The position numbers were made by a program, and so were the translations under genes. A model generated the notes under the pieces. It saw nothing but the letters and a program-made list of their open reading frames with translations, had not been told where the DNA came from and did not search any database. A stretch of 64,000 nucleotides of DNA from Papio anubis (Eukaryota; Chordata; Mammalia; Primates; Cercopithecidae): positions 43,563,576 through 43,627,575 of the forward strand of contig NC_044995.1 of NCBI RefSeq assembly GCF_008728515.1, written 5' to 3'. The number at the start of each line of letters is the position of its first letter. The first letter of the stretch is position 1. This document shows positions 31,181 through 41,739 of the stretch, piece by piece.

Positions 31181-34100
31181 CTGCAGAAGCAATTAGGCCG
31201 AAGTGAAATTGATGGCTGTGAAATAATAGTAACGATATGCATTGGTCTCTACCTCCAGTCCCTAGCACACAGCTCCTAAAACCCTTATGAGTTTCTGAGT
31301 AATAGGAGTGCTAGAATCTTTTGTGCTGATTTTTTTTTTTTTTTTTTTTTTGAGACAGAGTCTCGCTCTGTTGCCAGGCTGGAGTACAGTGGTGCAATCT
31401 CGGCTCACTGCAACCTCTGCCTCCCAGGTTCAAGTGATTCTCCTGCCTCAGCCTCCCAGGTAGCTGCAACTACAGGTGCCCGCCACCATGCCCAGTCAAT
31501 TTTTGTATTTTTAGTAGAGACGGGGTTTCACCATGTTAGCCAGGATGGTCTTGATCTCTTGACCTCGTGATCTGCCTGCCTCAGCTTCCCAAAGTGCTGG
31601 GATTACAGGCGTGAGCCACCGCGCCTGGCCTTTTGTGCTAATGTTTGGTCTTTGAATTCTGTTTCTGACACAGAGCTCTGGATCCCTTGGAGTTTCCTGG
31701 GTAATGGGGACATCTTTTATTCTAATGAGGTGACTCTTGGTGGGCTTCTGGGTGGGGGCTGGTCACCAGCATGACCAAGCTGTTGATTAGAAACTAGGAG
31801 CTTTCAGTCCCATTCTCCAGGAAGGGGAAGAAAGTTGGAAATGGAGTTAATTATCCTTCACTCCTATGTGATGAAGCCTCTAAAGAAACCCCTGGTTGGC
31901 CAGGCACAGTGGCTCATGCCTGTCATCCCAGAACTTTGGGAGGCCAAGGCAGGTGGATCACAAAGTCAGGAGTTTGAGACCAGCCTGGCCAACATAGTGA
32001 AACGCCGTCTCTACTAAAAATACAAAAAAAAAAAAAAAAAAATCCAGCCGGGCGCGGTGGCTCACACCTGTAATCCCAGCACTTTGGGAGGCCGAGGTGG
32101 GCGGATCACAAGGTCAGGAGATCGAGACCACGGTGAAACCCCATCTCTACTAAAAATACAAAAAATTAGCCGGGTGTGGTGGTGGGCGCCTGTAGTCCCG
32201 GCTACTCAGGAGGCTGAGGCAGGAGAATGGCGTGAACCCGGGAGGCGGAGCTTGCAGTGAGCCGAGATCCGGCCACTGCACTCCAGCCTGGGCGACAGAG
32301 TGAGACTCCGTCTCAAAAAAAAAAAAAAAAAAAAAAGTCCCTGGTGAAGGCCAGGCGCAGTGGCTCACCCCTGTAATCCCAGCACTTTGGGCAGCTGAGG
32401 TGGGTGGATCACCTGAGGTCAGGAGTTCAAGACCAGCCTGCCCAATATGACAAAACCCCATCTCTACTAAAAATACAAAAATTAGTCGGCCATGGTGGTG
32501 CATGCCTATAATCCCAGCTACTCAGGAGGCTGAGATAGGAGAATCACCTGAACCCTGGAGGCGGAGGTTACAGTGAGCTATGATTGCGCCACTGCACTCC
32601 AATCTGGGCAACAGAGTAAGACTCCGTCTCAAAAAAAAAAAAAAATTGGGCCAGGTGCGGTGGCTCATACCTGTAATCCCAGCACTTTGGGAGGCTGTGG
32701 TGGGCAGATCATGAGGTCAGGAGATTGAGACCGTCGTGGCTAACATGGTGAAACCTGGTCTCTACTAAAAATACAAAAAGTTAGCCAGGCGTGGTGGCAC
32801 ACACCTGTAGTCCCAGCTACTTGGGAGGCTGAGGTAGAAGTATCGCTTGAACCCGGTAGGCGGAGGTTGCCGTGAGCCGAGATCATGCCACTGCACTCAG
32901 CCTGGGAAACAGAGTGAGATTCCATCTCAAAAAAAAAAAAAAAAGAAAAAAGAAAAAATCCCTGGTAAGCTGAGGGTACTGGCCTGTAGTCTCAGCTACT
33001 CAGGAGGCTGAGACAGTGAGCTATGTGGTCCAAGCTACTCAATGAGGCAGTGAGCTATGACTGTGCCACTGCACTTCAGCCTGGCAGAGAGAATGAGACC
33101 TCATCTCTAAAAAAAAAAAAAAGCCTGAACTATGGGGTTCAGGGTCTTGTGACCACATCCACATGTGTGGGATGGGTGGTGTACCCCAACTCCATGGGGA
33201 CAGAAGCTCCTGCACTTGAGTTCTTCCAGTCTTTGCCCACCTAAGCATCTCTTCCATCTGACTTATTCATCCCTATCCTTTGTAATATCTTTCTTTATTT
33301 TATTTTATTTTTTTTTTGAGACGGGCTCTCATTTTGTCTCCCAGGCTGAAGTTCCAGTGGTATGATCATAGCTCACTGCAACCTCTACCTCCTAGGCTCA
33401 AGTAATCCTCTCACCTCAGCCTCCCAAGCAGCTGGAGCTACAGGTGCATACCATCACAACTAGCTAATTAAAAGAAAATTTTTTGGGGGGCCGGGTGCGG
33501 TGGCTCAAGCCTGTAATCCCAGCACTTTGGGAGGCCGAGATGGGTGGATCATGAGGTCAGGAGATCAAGACTATCCTGGCTAACACGGTGAAACCCTGTC
33601 TCTACTAAAAAAAATACAAAAAACTAGCCGGGCGAGGTGGCGGGCGCCTGTAGTCCCAGCTACTCAGGAGGCTGAGGCAGGAGAATGGCGTAAACCCGGG
33701 AGGTGGAGCTTGCAGTGAGCTGAGATCCGGCCACTGCACTCCAGCCTGGGTGACAGAGCAAGACTCCGTCTCAAAAAAAAAAAAAAAAAAAAAAATTTTT
33801 TTTTCTTGAGACAGGGTCCTGCTATGTTTCCCAGGCTGGTCTCGAACTCCTCGGCTCAATTGATCCTTCTGCCTCAGCCTTTCAAAGTGCTAGGATTACA
33901 GGCGTGAACCACCATGTTCAGCCCCTTTGTAATCTTTTACAATAAAATGGTAAACATAACTAGAGCATTTCCCTGAGCCTGTGAGCTGTTCTAGCAAATG
34001 ATCCAACCAGAGGTGCAAGCCCTGACTTACAGCCAATCAGTCAGAAATACAGGTGACAACTTGCTACTTGCAATCAGCATCTGAAATGGGGGCAGTCTTG

Positions 34101-37100
34101 TGGGACTGAGTCCTTAACCTGTGGGTTGTGTCACTACCTCCAGATGGACAATGTCAGCTGGAAGCAGTGGCTCATGCCTGCAATCCAGCACTTTGGGAGG
34201 CCGAGGTGGGAGAATTGCTTGAAGCCAGAAATTCGAGACCAGCCTAAGCAACATGACGAAACCCCATCTCTACTAAATATATGAAAATTAGCCAGGCGTG
34301 GTGATGCACGGCGGGTAATCCCAGCTACTTGGGTGGCTGAGGCACGAGAATCGCCTGAACCCTGGAGGCGGAGGTTGCAGTGAGCCGAGATGGCACCACT
34401 GCACTCCAGCCTCAGCAACAGAGTGAGACCCTGTCATAAAATATATGTTTTTGTATATATATTTTTATATATTATATTTTTATATATTATATATTCTTAT
34501 ACATTATATATTGTTATACATTATATATTTACATATATTTATATAATATATATTTATTATATTATATATATTTTATATGATTTATGTAATATAATAATTA
34601 TATATATTAATTATAATTAAATATATTAATTATATATTTATATAATATGTAAATATGTATTATGTTATATATTACATTATATATCATATATCTCATATAT
34701 CTCGTATATCATGTCCATAATATATATAATATATAATATAATAAATATATAATATGTAATTCTATATTTATAGTTTATATATAAATTTATATATATATTA
34801 TATAGAGAGAGACAATGTCAGAATTCAATAGAATTACAGCACACCCACCTGGTTCCTGCTGAAGAATTGTTGGGTTTGGGGGGCCCTGGAGCTCTTGGGC
34901 CACTCCCCTGGGGCTTCACTTTCGCACTTTAGTGTCTTTGGGCTGGGTCACGGCAGTGGACAGCCACCGAGGACCCTCCCCTGTGAACGTGCAGCGCTGA
35001 CCACACAACCACCCCTCTTTGGTCCTGGAGGTGAATCTCCTGTCCCAGCGTGAGCCAATCATGAGCCCTCAGCTCTCAGCAAAGGTGATGGATAGGAGAC
35101 GGTCACATGACCAAGAGTCCTTACCTGAATTAGCTGATGTCAGGAGGGAGGCATTCCTCTTGCTGCTGCTGGTGGGATTGCTAAACTTAGACGATGGTAG
35201 TTTGGAGTTTGCAGAACTCAACTTCTTTGCAGCATGAGGGCCTGCTGGAGAAATGGAGAGAGAAATAAGCAAGAGCTCTGCCATCATCCTTTGAGCTCCT
35301 GGATCCAGCTGAGCCTGAAGCTGTTGACTGGTTATTTAAGCCAGTGAGTCTCCCATGTGCTTGAGCTTTCCATCTGCACCAATGGGAAGTGTCCTGATTA
35401 AAAGAGCTGGACTGGCTGGGTGCAGTGGCTCATGCCTATAGTCCCAGCACTTTGGGAGGCCAAGGCAGGTGGATTGCTTGAGTCCAGGGGTTCCAGTCCA
35501 GCTTGGGCAACATGGCACAACCTGTCTCTGCAAAATGAAAATAAAAAATTACCCAGGCATGGTGGTGTATGCCTGTCATCCCAGTTACTTGGGAGGCTGA
35601 GGTGGGAGGATTGCTTGAGCCCAGGAACACAAGGCTGCAGTGAGCTGTGATTGTACCACTGCACTCCAGCCTGGGTGACAAGAGTAAAACCCTGTCTCAA
35701 GATAATAATAATAACAACAACAACAATAACAATGAGCTGCAGCCGGGCATGATGGTTCATGCCTATAATCCTAGTACTCTGGGAGGCCAAGGCGGGCAGA
35801 TCATCTGAGGTCAGCAGTTCAAGACCAGCCTGGCCAACATGGTGAAATCCCGTCTCTACTAAAAATACAAAAATTAGCCAGGCGTGGTGGCATGAGCCTG
35901 CGCTCCTGCCACTCAGGAGGCTGAGGCAGGAGAATCACTTGAATTCGGGAGGCAGAGGTTGTAGTGAGCCGAGATCATGCCACTGCACTCCAGCCTGGAT
36001 GACAGAGCAAGACTCCATCTCAAAAAATAAAAATAAAAACTAAAATAATAATAATAATGAGCTGGATTAGTGGAGCATGCCTGTAGTCCTGGCTACTCAG
36101 GAGGCTGAGGTAGGAGGATTGCTTGAGCCTGGGAGGTCAAGGCTGCAGTGAGCTGTGATGGCACCACTGCACTCCAACCTGGGTGACACAGTAAGACTCT
36201 GTCTCAAAATAATAATAATAAAAGAGCTGGACTGGTGGCACACACCTGTAATCCCACCTACTTTGGGAGGCTGAAGTGAGAGGATTGCTTGAGCCCATGA
36301 GTTCGAGGCTGCAGTGAGCTATGGTCATGCTACTGCACTCCAGCCTGGGCAACAGAGCAAGATCCCACCTCCAAAAACAAAAACTGAAAAATGACTCAAT
36401 AAGTTGGTCATTCACTTGGTGCCCCACTCACCAGCAACTGGCTTTGTGTGGGGTTCAGGCAGGTGTCAGTATTCTGGTCTCCAATTCCCTCCCTCAGGGT
36501 CTGAGCCACACATGGGCTTGCAGGCAGGGAGGGCGGGCTCCCTAGATGCCCAGTGGGGGTCTCGCTCACCTGGGAAGGTCTGCGTGTTGTGGCGGAACTT
36601 TGCAAAAATCTTATTGCGAGCATCCAGGAGCTTCATGGCTTTCTGCACCTCCTTGTTCTTGGGGTTCCCACACACCTTCCTGTGTCTCTTGGGGAGGTAG
36701 AATCTGTGGTGAGCAGAGCAGGGTGCCCAGGTTAGGGTATAGGCTGAGAGCGAGGCTGTGTGTGCACCTCACCCTGCCAGCCCCCACGGCCCCACTCACA
36801 TTGCAGCAGGCAGATTGCAGCTCCCGCTCACCTCCTGGATCCGATAAGTCCAGGCATGCCGGAGCACAGCCCACCCAATGGGGTAGTGGTAGGCCAGGCA
36901 GCAGTCCTCAAAGACACCTGCAACCACACAGCCACCCAGACACTCGCAGCCTTGCCTGTGAACTTGGCGGGGCCAGCCACAGACAAGGGCACCTGTCTGC
37001 ATACCTGTCTGCTCATACCACAACCCTTCCAGGCCCGCCAGAGGCTGAGGAACAGCCTTAGGAAAAGAAAGCCGCCTGGCTCACCCCTTACCCCTGGATA

Positions 37101-40100
37101 TTGGGACAGCCAGAAGTTGGAGAGGACCCTTGGGTCCCGGCTGGGAAAGGCGTGGAACAAGCAAATGAACGGACCAAGGCCACCTCTACTCCTGCTCTGG
37201 GGAAAAGGGTGACTCAGAGTGCAGGTGCACCCTGAGGAGGGGCCAACACCACCCCTCCCCAGCCAAGTTCTACCCTCCTAAAAATGAGCTGATTGGAGCC
37301 TCAGCATGGTGGCTTATGCCTATAAACCCAGCACACTGGGAGGCCGAGGTGGGCAGATCGCTTGAGGTCAGGAGTTCGAGACCAACCTGGAAAACATGGT
37401 GAAACCCCGCTCCTACTAAAAAATAAGCGTGGTAAATTCACAGCTGGGTGGCTCAATGCCTGTAATCTTAACACTTTGGGAGGCCACATGGTGGGATCAC
37501 CTGAGGTCAGGAGTTCGAAACCAGTCTGCCAACATGGTGAAACCCCATCTCTACTAAAAAAATACAAAAATTAGCTGGGCATGGTGGTGGGCGCCTTTTT
37601 TTTCCCCGAGTCTCACTCTGGTCTCCCAGGTGGCTGGAGTGCAGTGGGCGCCGATTCAGCTCACTGCAAGCTCCGGCCTCGGGTTCAAGCTACTCTCCTG
37701 CCTCAGCCTCCTGAGTAGCTGGGATTACAGGCACCCTCAGCCACCACGGCACTCAGCTAATTTTGTATTTTTAGTAGAGACAGAGTTTCACCATGTTGAC
37801 CAGGATGGTCTTGATCTCTTGACCTGGTGATCCACTCGCCTTGGCCTCCCAAAGTGCTGGGATTACAGGCATGAGCCACTGTGCCCTGCTGATGGTGGGG
37901 GCTTTTAATCCCAGCTACTCCAGAGGCTGAGGCAGGAGAATCGCTTGGACCCAGGAAGTGGAGATTGCAGTGAGCCGACTTCGTGCCATTGCACTTCAGC
38001 CTGGGCGACAATAGCAAAACTCCGTCTCAATAAAACAAAACAAAACACCAACCAACCAACCAAACAAAAAAAAAGTGTTAATACAAAGTATGGAGCTCTC
38101 AGTAAATGCCAGTTGTCTAGACAAGCAGAAATGAAACCCACAGATGAATTAGACCTAGTGTTGTCTTCGGGGAGCTCCAGGGAGATTGATCTCTACAGAG
38201 AGGAGGAAGCACAGGCACTGTGGGGGGTGCCCAGAGGAGGAGGTGATGCTGCCAGAAAGTTCTGGGGGGACGAGCAGGTGGAATGAATGAGCCGAGGATG
38301 AGCTGATGAGATGGTGATGGAAGCTGGGGCACAATTTTCTGTCCAAATGGCCTTTGGAGTTCTCTGCAATCCCACCTCTGCCAGAACTAACCTCCAGAGG
38401 TCAAGTCTGAGTCCCTACAGAGCCCAGTCCAGCAGGAGCAGGGAGAGGGAGGACTCAAGCCCTCCAGGTATCTCCCAACCTCGGCCTCTGAGGGCAAGGG
38501 GCAGCGCGTTCCGTTGCAACCTCGGGCTGCAGTGCCAGGCAGGTAGTTCCCAAGGCTGGGGGCCAGGATCAAAGGGCCGGGCTGGGCCCGGCTCTGATAG
38601 CAAAACAATCAGACCACAGCCCAACCCCCTTCCCGGGCAAAGGCTAAGGACTTGGACCCATCAGACCCAGCCGAGGGCCAGGTGGGGCAGGTGGGGGCAG
38701 ACAGGACAGGAGGGTGGAGCCCTGGGTCTGCCACGCAGTCAGGGACCCTGCTTTGGCCAGCTGCTGAAACTCAGAGGATGTAGGATCCAATGTCAGGGCT
38801 CCCGTGGGGACACCCCAGGCTCAGGAACTGTCTTTTGGCAACTGAAATCCCCAAGTGCCTGCTCTGTGGTAGGGAGTGGGGGAAGAAGGAGCGTTCCCTA
38901 TTAATAACAGGAACAGTTATTATTGCTGCCGCCAGACACGAGGCCTAGTCTTGTGCAGGCATGAGCTCACTGGACCCTCAAGTCAGAGCCATGCAGTGTG
39001 AATTTTAGATTCCCACTTTGCAGCTGAGGAAAGGGAGACTCCTAAAGTTTAGGAAGCCGGGCGCAGTGGCTCACGCCTGTAATTCTAGCACTTTGGGAGG
39101 CTCAGGCGGGTGGATCACCTGGCCAACATAGTGAAACCCCATCTCTACTAAAAATACAAAAATTAGCCGGGCATGGTAGCATGTGCCTATACTCCCAGCT
39201 ACTTGGGAGACTGAGGCAGAAGAATTGCTTGAACCCAGGAGACAGAAGTTGCAGTGAGCCAAGATCGCACCACTGCTCTCCAGCCAGGGCGACAGAGTGA
39301 GACTCTGTCTCAAAAAAAAAACCAAAAAAAACAAAACAAAAAAAACGGTTGAGGAGCAACTAACTCTCAGCTGGACTGCATGGAGGGACCAGGATGGGAA
39401 TCCACTCCTGTCAGTCTCCAGGGCCCTGATTTCCAGCCCCACCCCTGGCTTGGCAGGATTAGGGTTCTACAATATATCGCTGGCAGTAACTGGCTTCTCT
39501 CACAGCTGGAAGCCACCATGTGCTCCCTCCTGTCTTTAGGAGTCTTGCGAAGGACTCCATGGGGCTCTCGAAGAAGGAACTGGGAACACTCCATCTCCCC
39601 AACCCCATCCCAGGAGCTACCCAAACGCCAGGAGTTCCTGCATGTCAGGAGCAGGAGAATTCAGTGGAGATGGGGCTGGGGAGACCTCTGGAAGAGATAA
39701 GAGACAAAAGGGGTGGGGTGGGGGCACGGGGAGATGGGCACTTGGGGGTAGGCATTGCTGATCACAGTACCTTGGGTGTGGACAGTGGGGGCCCAGGCTC
39801 CCAGGAAGCCGGCCACCAGGCAAGCCAGGAGCCACAGGTTCATGCTGCAGGCAGGTCCTCCTCCCTGGGCACCTGGACAAATAACCGGGCCACCTGGGGT
39901 CCTGGAGAGAAGTGGAAGAGGACTGAGGAAGAGGAAGGGAGTGGGTACTGGGAACACCCCCATCTTAAGCGCCAGGCATATGGCAAGGGAAGGAGGTTGC
40001 ATAAAATAGGAACAAGTTGTGCTGGTCATCTGAGTCATGTTCAAGGAAAAGACTCACCGATATCCACTGGGTCAAGGGAGCTGATGCCCGCCAGGCTGTA

Positions 40101-40120
40101 TGCCAAGCTCTTCCATCTGC
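30750..40120 (-). CDS. CCL25: C-C motif chemokine 25 (TECK), complete gene
   Basis: CCL25 is a secreted chemokine made by thymic and small-intestinal epithelium that attracts CCR9-positive T cells. Five coding exons join in frame into 150 residues, the length I recall for human CCL25. There is a signal peptide of about 23 residues (MNLWLLACLVAGF...), then GVFEDCCLAYHYPIGW with the adjacent CC pair at residues 30-31. The partner cysteines are 58 (SGSCNLP) and 75 (RKVCGNP), followed by the KLLDARN helix and a Ser/Lys-rich basic tail ending ANSGL. Coding segments are 39843-39771, 36917-36800, 36703-36570, 35244-35125 and 31180-31173. The gene starts with a TATA box and a non-coding exon and ends at a poly(A) signal near 30,770. 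No disabling change is seen. Confidence 0.97.
30769..30774 (-). terminator. CCL25: CCL25 poly(A) signal AATAAA
   Basis: On the minus strand TTTTAAATAAACC lies about 400 bp after the stop. The expected cleavage site is near 30,750. Confidence 0.88.
31330..31630 (-). mobile_element. AluY in the last CCL25 intron
   Basis: 22 T, then GAGACAGAGTCTCGC. TTTTGTGCTGAT / TTTTGTGCTAAT are the target duplications. Confidence 0.95.
31899..32022 (+). mobile_element. Alu left arm, serial-insertion site A
   Basis: Left arm with its own 20-bp A run; follows AAACCCCTGGT at 31,886. Confidence 0.9.
32044..32335 (+). mobile_element. AluY, Old World monkey type, site A
   Basis: GAGATCCGGCCACTGC present; followed by AGTCCCTGGT, the second copy of the site. 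Confidence 0.94.
32349..32645 (+). mobile_element. Alu, site A
   Basis: GGCCAGGCGCAGTGGC directly after AGTCCCTGGTGAA. Confidence 0.93.
32649..32955 (+). mobile_element. Alu, site A
   Basis: GGCCAGGTGCGGTGGC; the tail runs into AAATCCCTGGTAAG, the third copy of the site. Confidence 0.93.
32970..33123 (+). mobile_element. Partial Alu
   Basis: Right-half sequence with a duplicated CAGTGAGCTATG segment and A tail. Confidence 0.8.
33300..33923 (-). mobile_element. Old Alu split by AluY
   Basis: Parts at 33300-33481 and 33795-33923. Confidence 0.88.
33490..33794 (+). mobile_element. AluY, Old World monkey type, nested
   Basis: CTCAAGCCTGTAATCCC, ACTAGCCGGGCGAGGTGG and GAGATCCGGCCACTGC, with very low divergence. 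Confidence 0.96.
34151..34440 (+). mobile_element. Alu leading into the AT tract
   Basis: GCTGGAAGCAGTGGC through ACCCTGTCATAAAATAT. Confidence 0.9.
34437..34806. repeat. CCL25: AT-rich microsatellite, about 370 bp
   Basis: Nearly pure A/T (TATA, ATATTA, TTATAT), in the last CCL25 intron and apparently grown from an Alu tail. Confidence 0.96.
34807..35124 (-). other. CCL25: CCL25 intron, unique
   Basis: Unique sequence next to exon 5; reading through the exon 5 donor on the minus strand adds a short KDSWSCDRLLS tail before a stop. Confidence 0.5.
35125..35244 (-). CDS. CCL25: CCL25 exon 5: Ser/Lys-rich tail
   Basis: 120 bp (phase 1-1). It encodes AGPHAAKKLSSANSK and SSKFSNPTSSSKRNASLLTS, the long basic tail that sets CCL25 apart from shorter CC chemokines. 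The acceptor is CTCCAGCAG, a NAGNAG tandem; use of the second AG would delete only Ala109. NAS at residue 139 is an N-glycosylation sequon. The donor is GTAAGG. Confidence 0.93.
35414..35730 (+). mobile_element. Alu, serial-insertion site B
   Basis: Follows AAAAGAGCTGGACT; the tail is AATAATAACAACAAC. Confidence 0.93.
35742..36054 (+). mobile_element. Alu, site B
   Basis: Follows AATGAGCTGCAG; the tail is rich in AAT repeats. Confidence 0.93.
36066..36219 (+). mobile_element. Partial Alu, site B
   Basis: 5'-truncated copy after AATGAGCTGGAT, with an AATAAT tail. Confidence 0.88.
36234..36392 (+). mobile_element. Partial Alu, site B
   Basis: 5'-truncated copy after the fourth AAAAGAGCTGGACT; CCAAAAACAAAAAC tail. 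Confidence 0.88.
36570..36703 (-). CDS. CCL25: CCL25 exon 4: fourth cysteine and C-terminal helix
   Basis: 134 bp (phase 2 to 1) from CACCACAG to GTGAGCG. It encodes IFYLPKRHRKVCGNP, then KEVQKAMKLLDARNKIFAKF. This holds the last chemokine cysteine and the amphipathic helix that packs on the core. Confidence 0.95.
36800..36917 (-). CDS. CCL25: CCL25 exon 3: CC motif and chemokine core
   Basis: 118 bp (phase 1 to 2) from GTTGCAG to GTGAGTGG. It encodes VFEDCCLAYHYPIGWAVLRH, then WTYRIQEVSGSCNLPAA. An internal GAG|GTGAGC at 36831-36826 is a strong-looking cryptic donor; its use would remove 32 bp and shift the frame. Confidence 0.95.
37296..37430 (+). mobile_element. Alu left arm
   Basis: GCCTCAGCATGGTGGC through CTACTAAAAAATA. 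Confidence 0.85.
37440..38050 (+). mobile_element. Alu split by an antisense Alu
   Basis: Parts at 37440-37596 and 37892-38050. GGTGGTGGGCGCCTTTT and GATGGTGGGGGCTTTT flank the insert. Confidence 0.85.
37597..37889 (-). mobile_element. Alu nested in Alu
   Basis: CCCGAGTCTCACTCTGG through GCCACTGTGCCCTGC. Confidence 0.9.
38060..38890. other. CCL25: CCL25 intron, unique
   Basis: About 0.8 kb without repeats. It has several open frames (one of 197 codons on the plus strand) that show no domain and are antisense to CCL25. Confidence 0.5.
38905..39045 (+). mobile_element. MIR fragment
   Basis: AACAGTTATTATTGCTGC, CATGAGCTCACTGGACCCTC and TTTGCAGCTGAGGAAAGG. Confidence 0.65.
39057..39345 (+). 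mobile_element. Alu with deletion
   Basis: GCCGGGCGCAGTGGC; part of the left arm before CTGGCCAACATAG is missing. Confidence 0.92.
39771..39901 (-). CDS. CCL25: CCL25 exon 2: 5' UTR end, start codon and signal peptide
   Basis: The acceptor CTTCTCTCCAG ends at 39902. The ATG is at 39843-39841 in GCAGCATGA, and 73 coding bases run to the donor CAAG|GTACTG. The encoded peptide MNLWLLACLVAGFLGAWAPT is a typical cleavable signal. An in-frame run extends further upstream, but the hydrophobic leader and the known CCL25 N-terminus place the start here. Confidence 0.9.
40058..40120 (-). other. CCL25: CCL25 non-coding exon 1 (5' UTR)
   Basis: This lies about 30 bp after the TATA box and ends at the donor GATATCG|GTGAGTC (GT at 40057-40056). 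The transcription start is placed by distance from TATA and is approximate. A 14-codon upstream ORF starts at 40116, within a few bases of the inferred start site. Confidence 0.7.
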
Positions 40121-40144
40121 AGGACCAAGACGCTGAGCTTCACT

Positions 40145-40151
40145 CTTTATA
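40145..40151 (-). promoter_or_regulatory. CCL25: CCL25 TATA box (TATAAAG)
   Basis: TCTATAAAGAG on the minus strand lies about 30 bp before the inferred start of exon 1. A GT-box-like GGGGTGGCTGGGTGGGG lies just upstream at 40,158-40,174. A focused TATA promoter fits a tissue-restricted chemokine. Confidence 0.8.
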
Positions 40152-40159
40152 GACAGAGC

Positions 40160-40770
40160 CCCACCCAGCCACCCCCTGCCTGCCCTCCTCCCTTCCTCCT
40201 CCTCCACACCTGCACACTCAGCCTCTGGAATTCTCCCTCCTCTACAGCAAGCTCCGATCTCGACTCACAGGCCCCCTTGCCTCCCCACTCCCCATCCCAG
40301 GCTTGCCAGCCAGCACCCCTACTGTCTCCAGAAAGGGCCCTTTTCCCCCTGTTTTCCTCACCTGCACACACCTGGTGGACTCTGGCTGCCTGCAAACAAG
40401 GCTCAGACTGCCTTGGGCCCCCAAAGCAAGCCCTTACCTTCATGCTTCCCTCACCCTCAAGCTACCTGTTCCCTGGTGGGTCCCTGACTTTCCCTCTCCT
40501 TCCACACCAGAGTTAGGTAACTTAGCACGTCACAGAAATCCTCTGGTTGTGACCACAGGCAAATCCATAGAAACAGAAAGTAAATTATCGGTGGCCATAG
40601 GATGGGGGAAGGGGAGAATGAAGGAGTGACTTCGAGAGGGTATGAGTTTCAGAACAAAAGTTCTGAAATTAGATGCGAGTCATGGTTACATAACTCTATG
40701 AATATAGTCAGCACGGCACAAGGGTGCACTTCCCACCGATGAACAATCCCAACAAGAAATGAACTCTCTA
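40160..40770 (-). other. CCL25: CCL25 upstream region, repeat-free
   Basis: Unique sequence directly before the TATA promoter, pyrimidine-rich on the plus strand; probable proximal regulatory region, inferred from position only. Confidence 0.5.
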
Positions 40771-40771
40771 G

Positions 40772-41073
40772 GCCAGGCATGGTGGCTCAGGTCTGTAATC
40801 CCAACACTTTGGGAGGCCAAGGCCAGAGGATTGCTTGAGCCCGGGAGCTCAAGACCAGCCCCGGCAACAGAGAGAGACCTGTGTCATTATAAAAAATTTT
40901 TAAAAAATTAACCTGACGTGGTAGTGCATACCTGTAGTCCCAGCTACTGGGTAGGCTGAGGTGGGAGGATTGCTTGAGCCCAGGAGGTTGAGGCTGCAGT
41001 GAGCCGTGATCATGCCACTGCACTCCAGCCTGGGCAACAGAGCAAGACCCTGTCTCAAAAAATGAAGAAAACG
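40772..41073 (+). mobile_element. Alu
   Basis: GGCCAGGCATGGTGGC through CTCAAAAAATGAAG. Confidence 0.93.
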
Positions 41074-41077
41074 GTGA

Positions 41078-41383
41078 CCGGCCACAGTGGCTCACACCTG
41101 TAATCTTAGCAGTTCGGGAGGCCAAAGCAGGCGGATCCCCTGAGGTGAGGAGTTTGAGACCAGCCTGGCCAACATGGCAAAACCCCATCTCTACTAAAAT
41201 TACAAAAATTACCCGAGCGTGGTGGCGGGCACCTGTAATTCCAGCTACTCAGGAGACTGAGGCAGGAGAATCGCTTGAACCCGGGAGGCGGAGGTTGCAG
41301 TGAGCCGAGATTGCACCACTGCATTCCAGCCTGGGCAACAAGAGTGAACCTCTGTCTCAAAAAAAAAAAAAAAAAAAAAAGAA
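41078..41383 (+). mobile_element. Alu
   Basis: GGCCACAGTGGCTCACACC (short left end) through a 22-bp A tail. Confidence 0.94.
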
Positions 41384-41739
41384 CAAAATAAAAATGGAAG
41401 AAATGTTTTGTTTTTGGAAGAAAAACCAGGAGCCCCGGGTAGCCATGCCCTCAGGAAGCAAAGCAAAATTCACTGAGAAGGCATGTCTTCTTTCCCTGGG
41501 TCAGCAAGACCCACCCAGGACACAGGGACTAGGGGAGACACGAGGTGAAGATTAGGGAGGGCGAAAGGAGCGCTGCAGAGGCCGCAGAGCTGATTGCTTC
41601 AAACTTTTTATCACCTGCATCCATAGCTACATCTGACCTCTGTGGGTATTTATCACACCCTGAACTGCTTTCTCATTTCTCCCCTTCCACTGGGAGCCCA
41701 GAGGCGGCGGCCCCTAGCCTACTTCCCTGTCCCAAACCA

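Noticed and set aside
38311..38904. 197-codon plus-strand frame in a CCL25 intron
   Set aside because: No domain, antisense to the gene, GC-rich composition; treated as chance.
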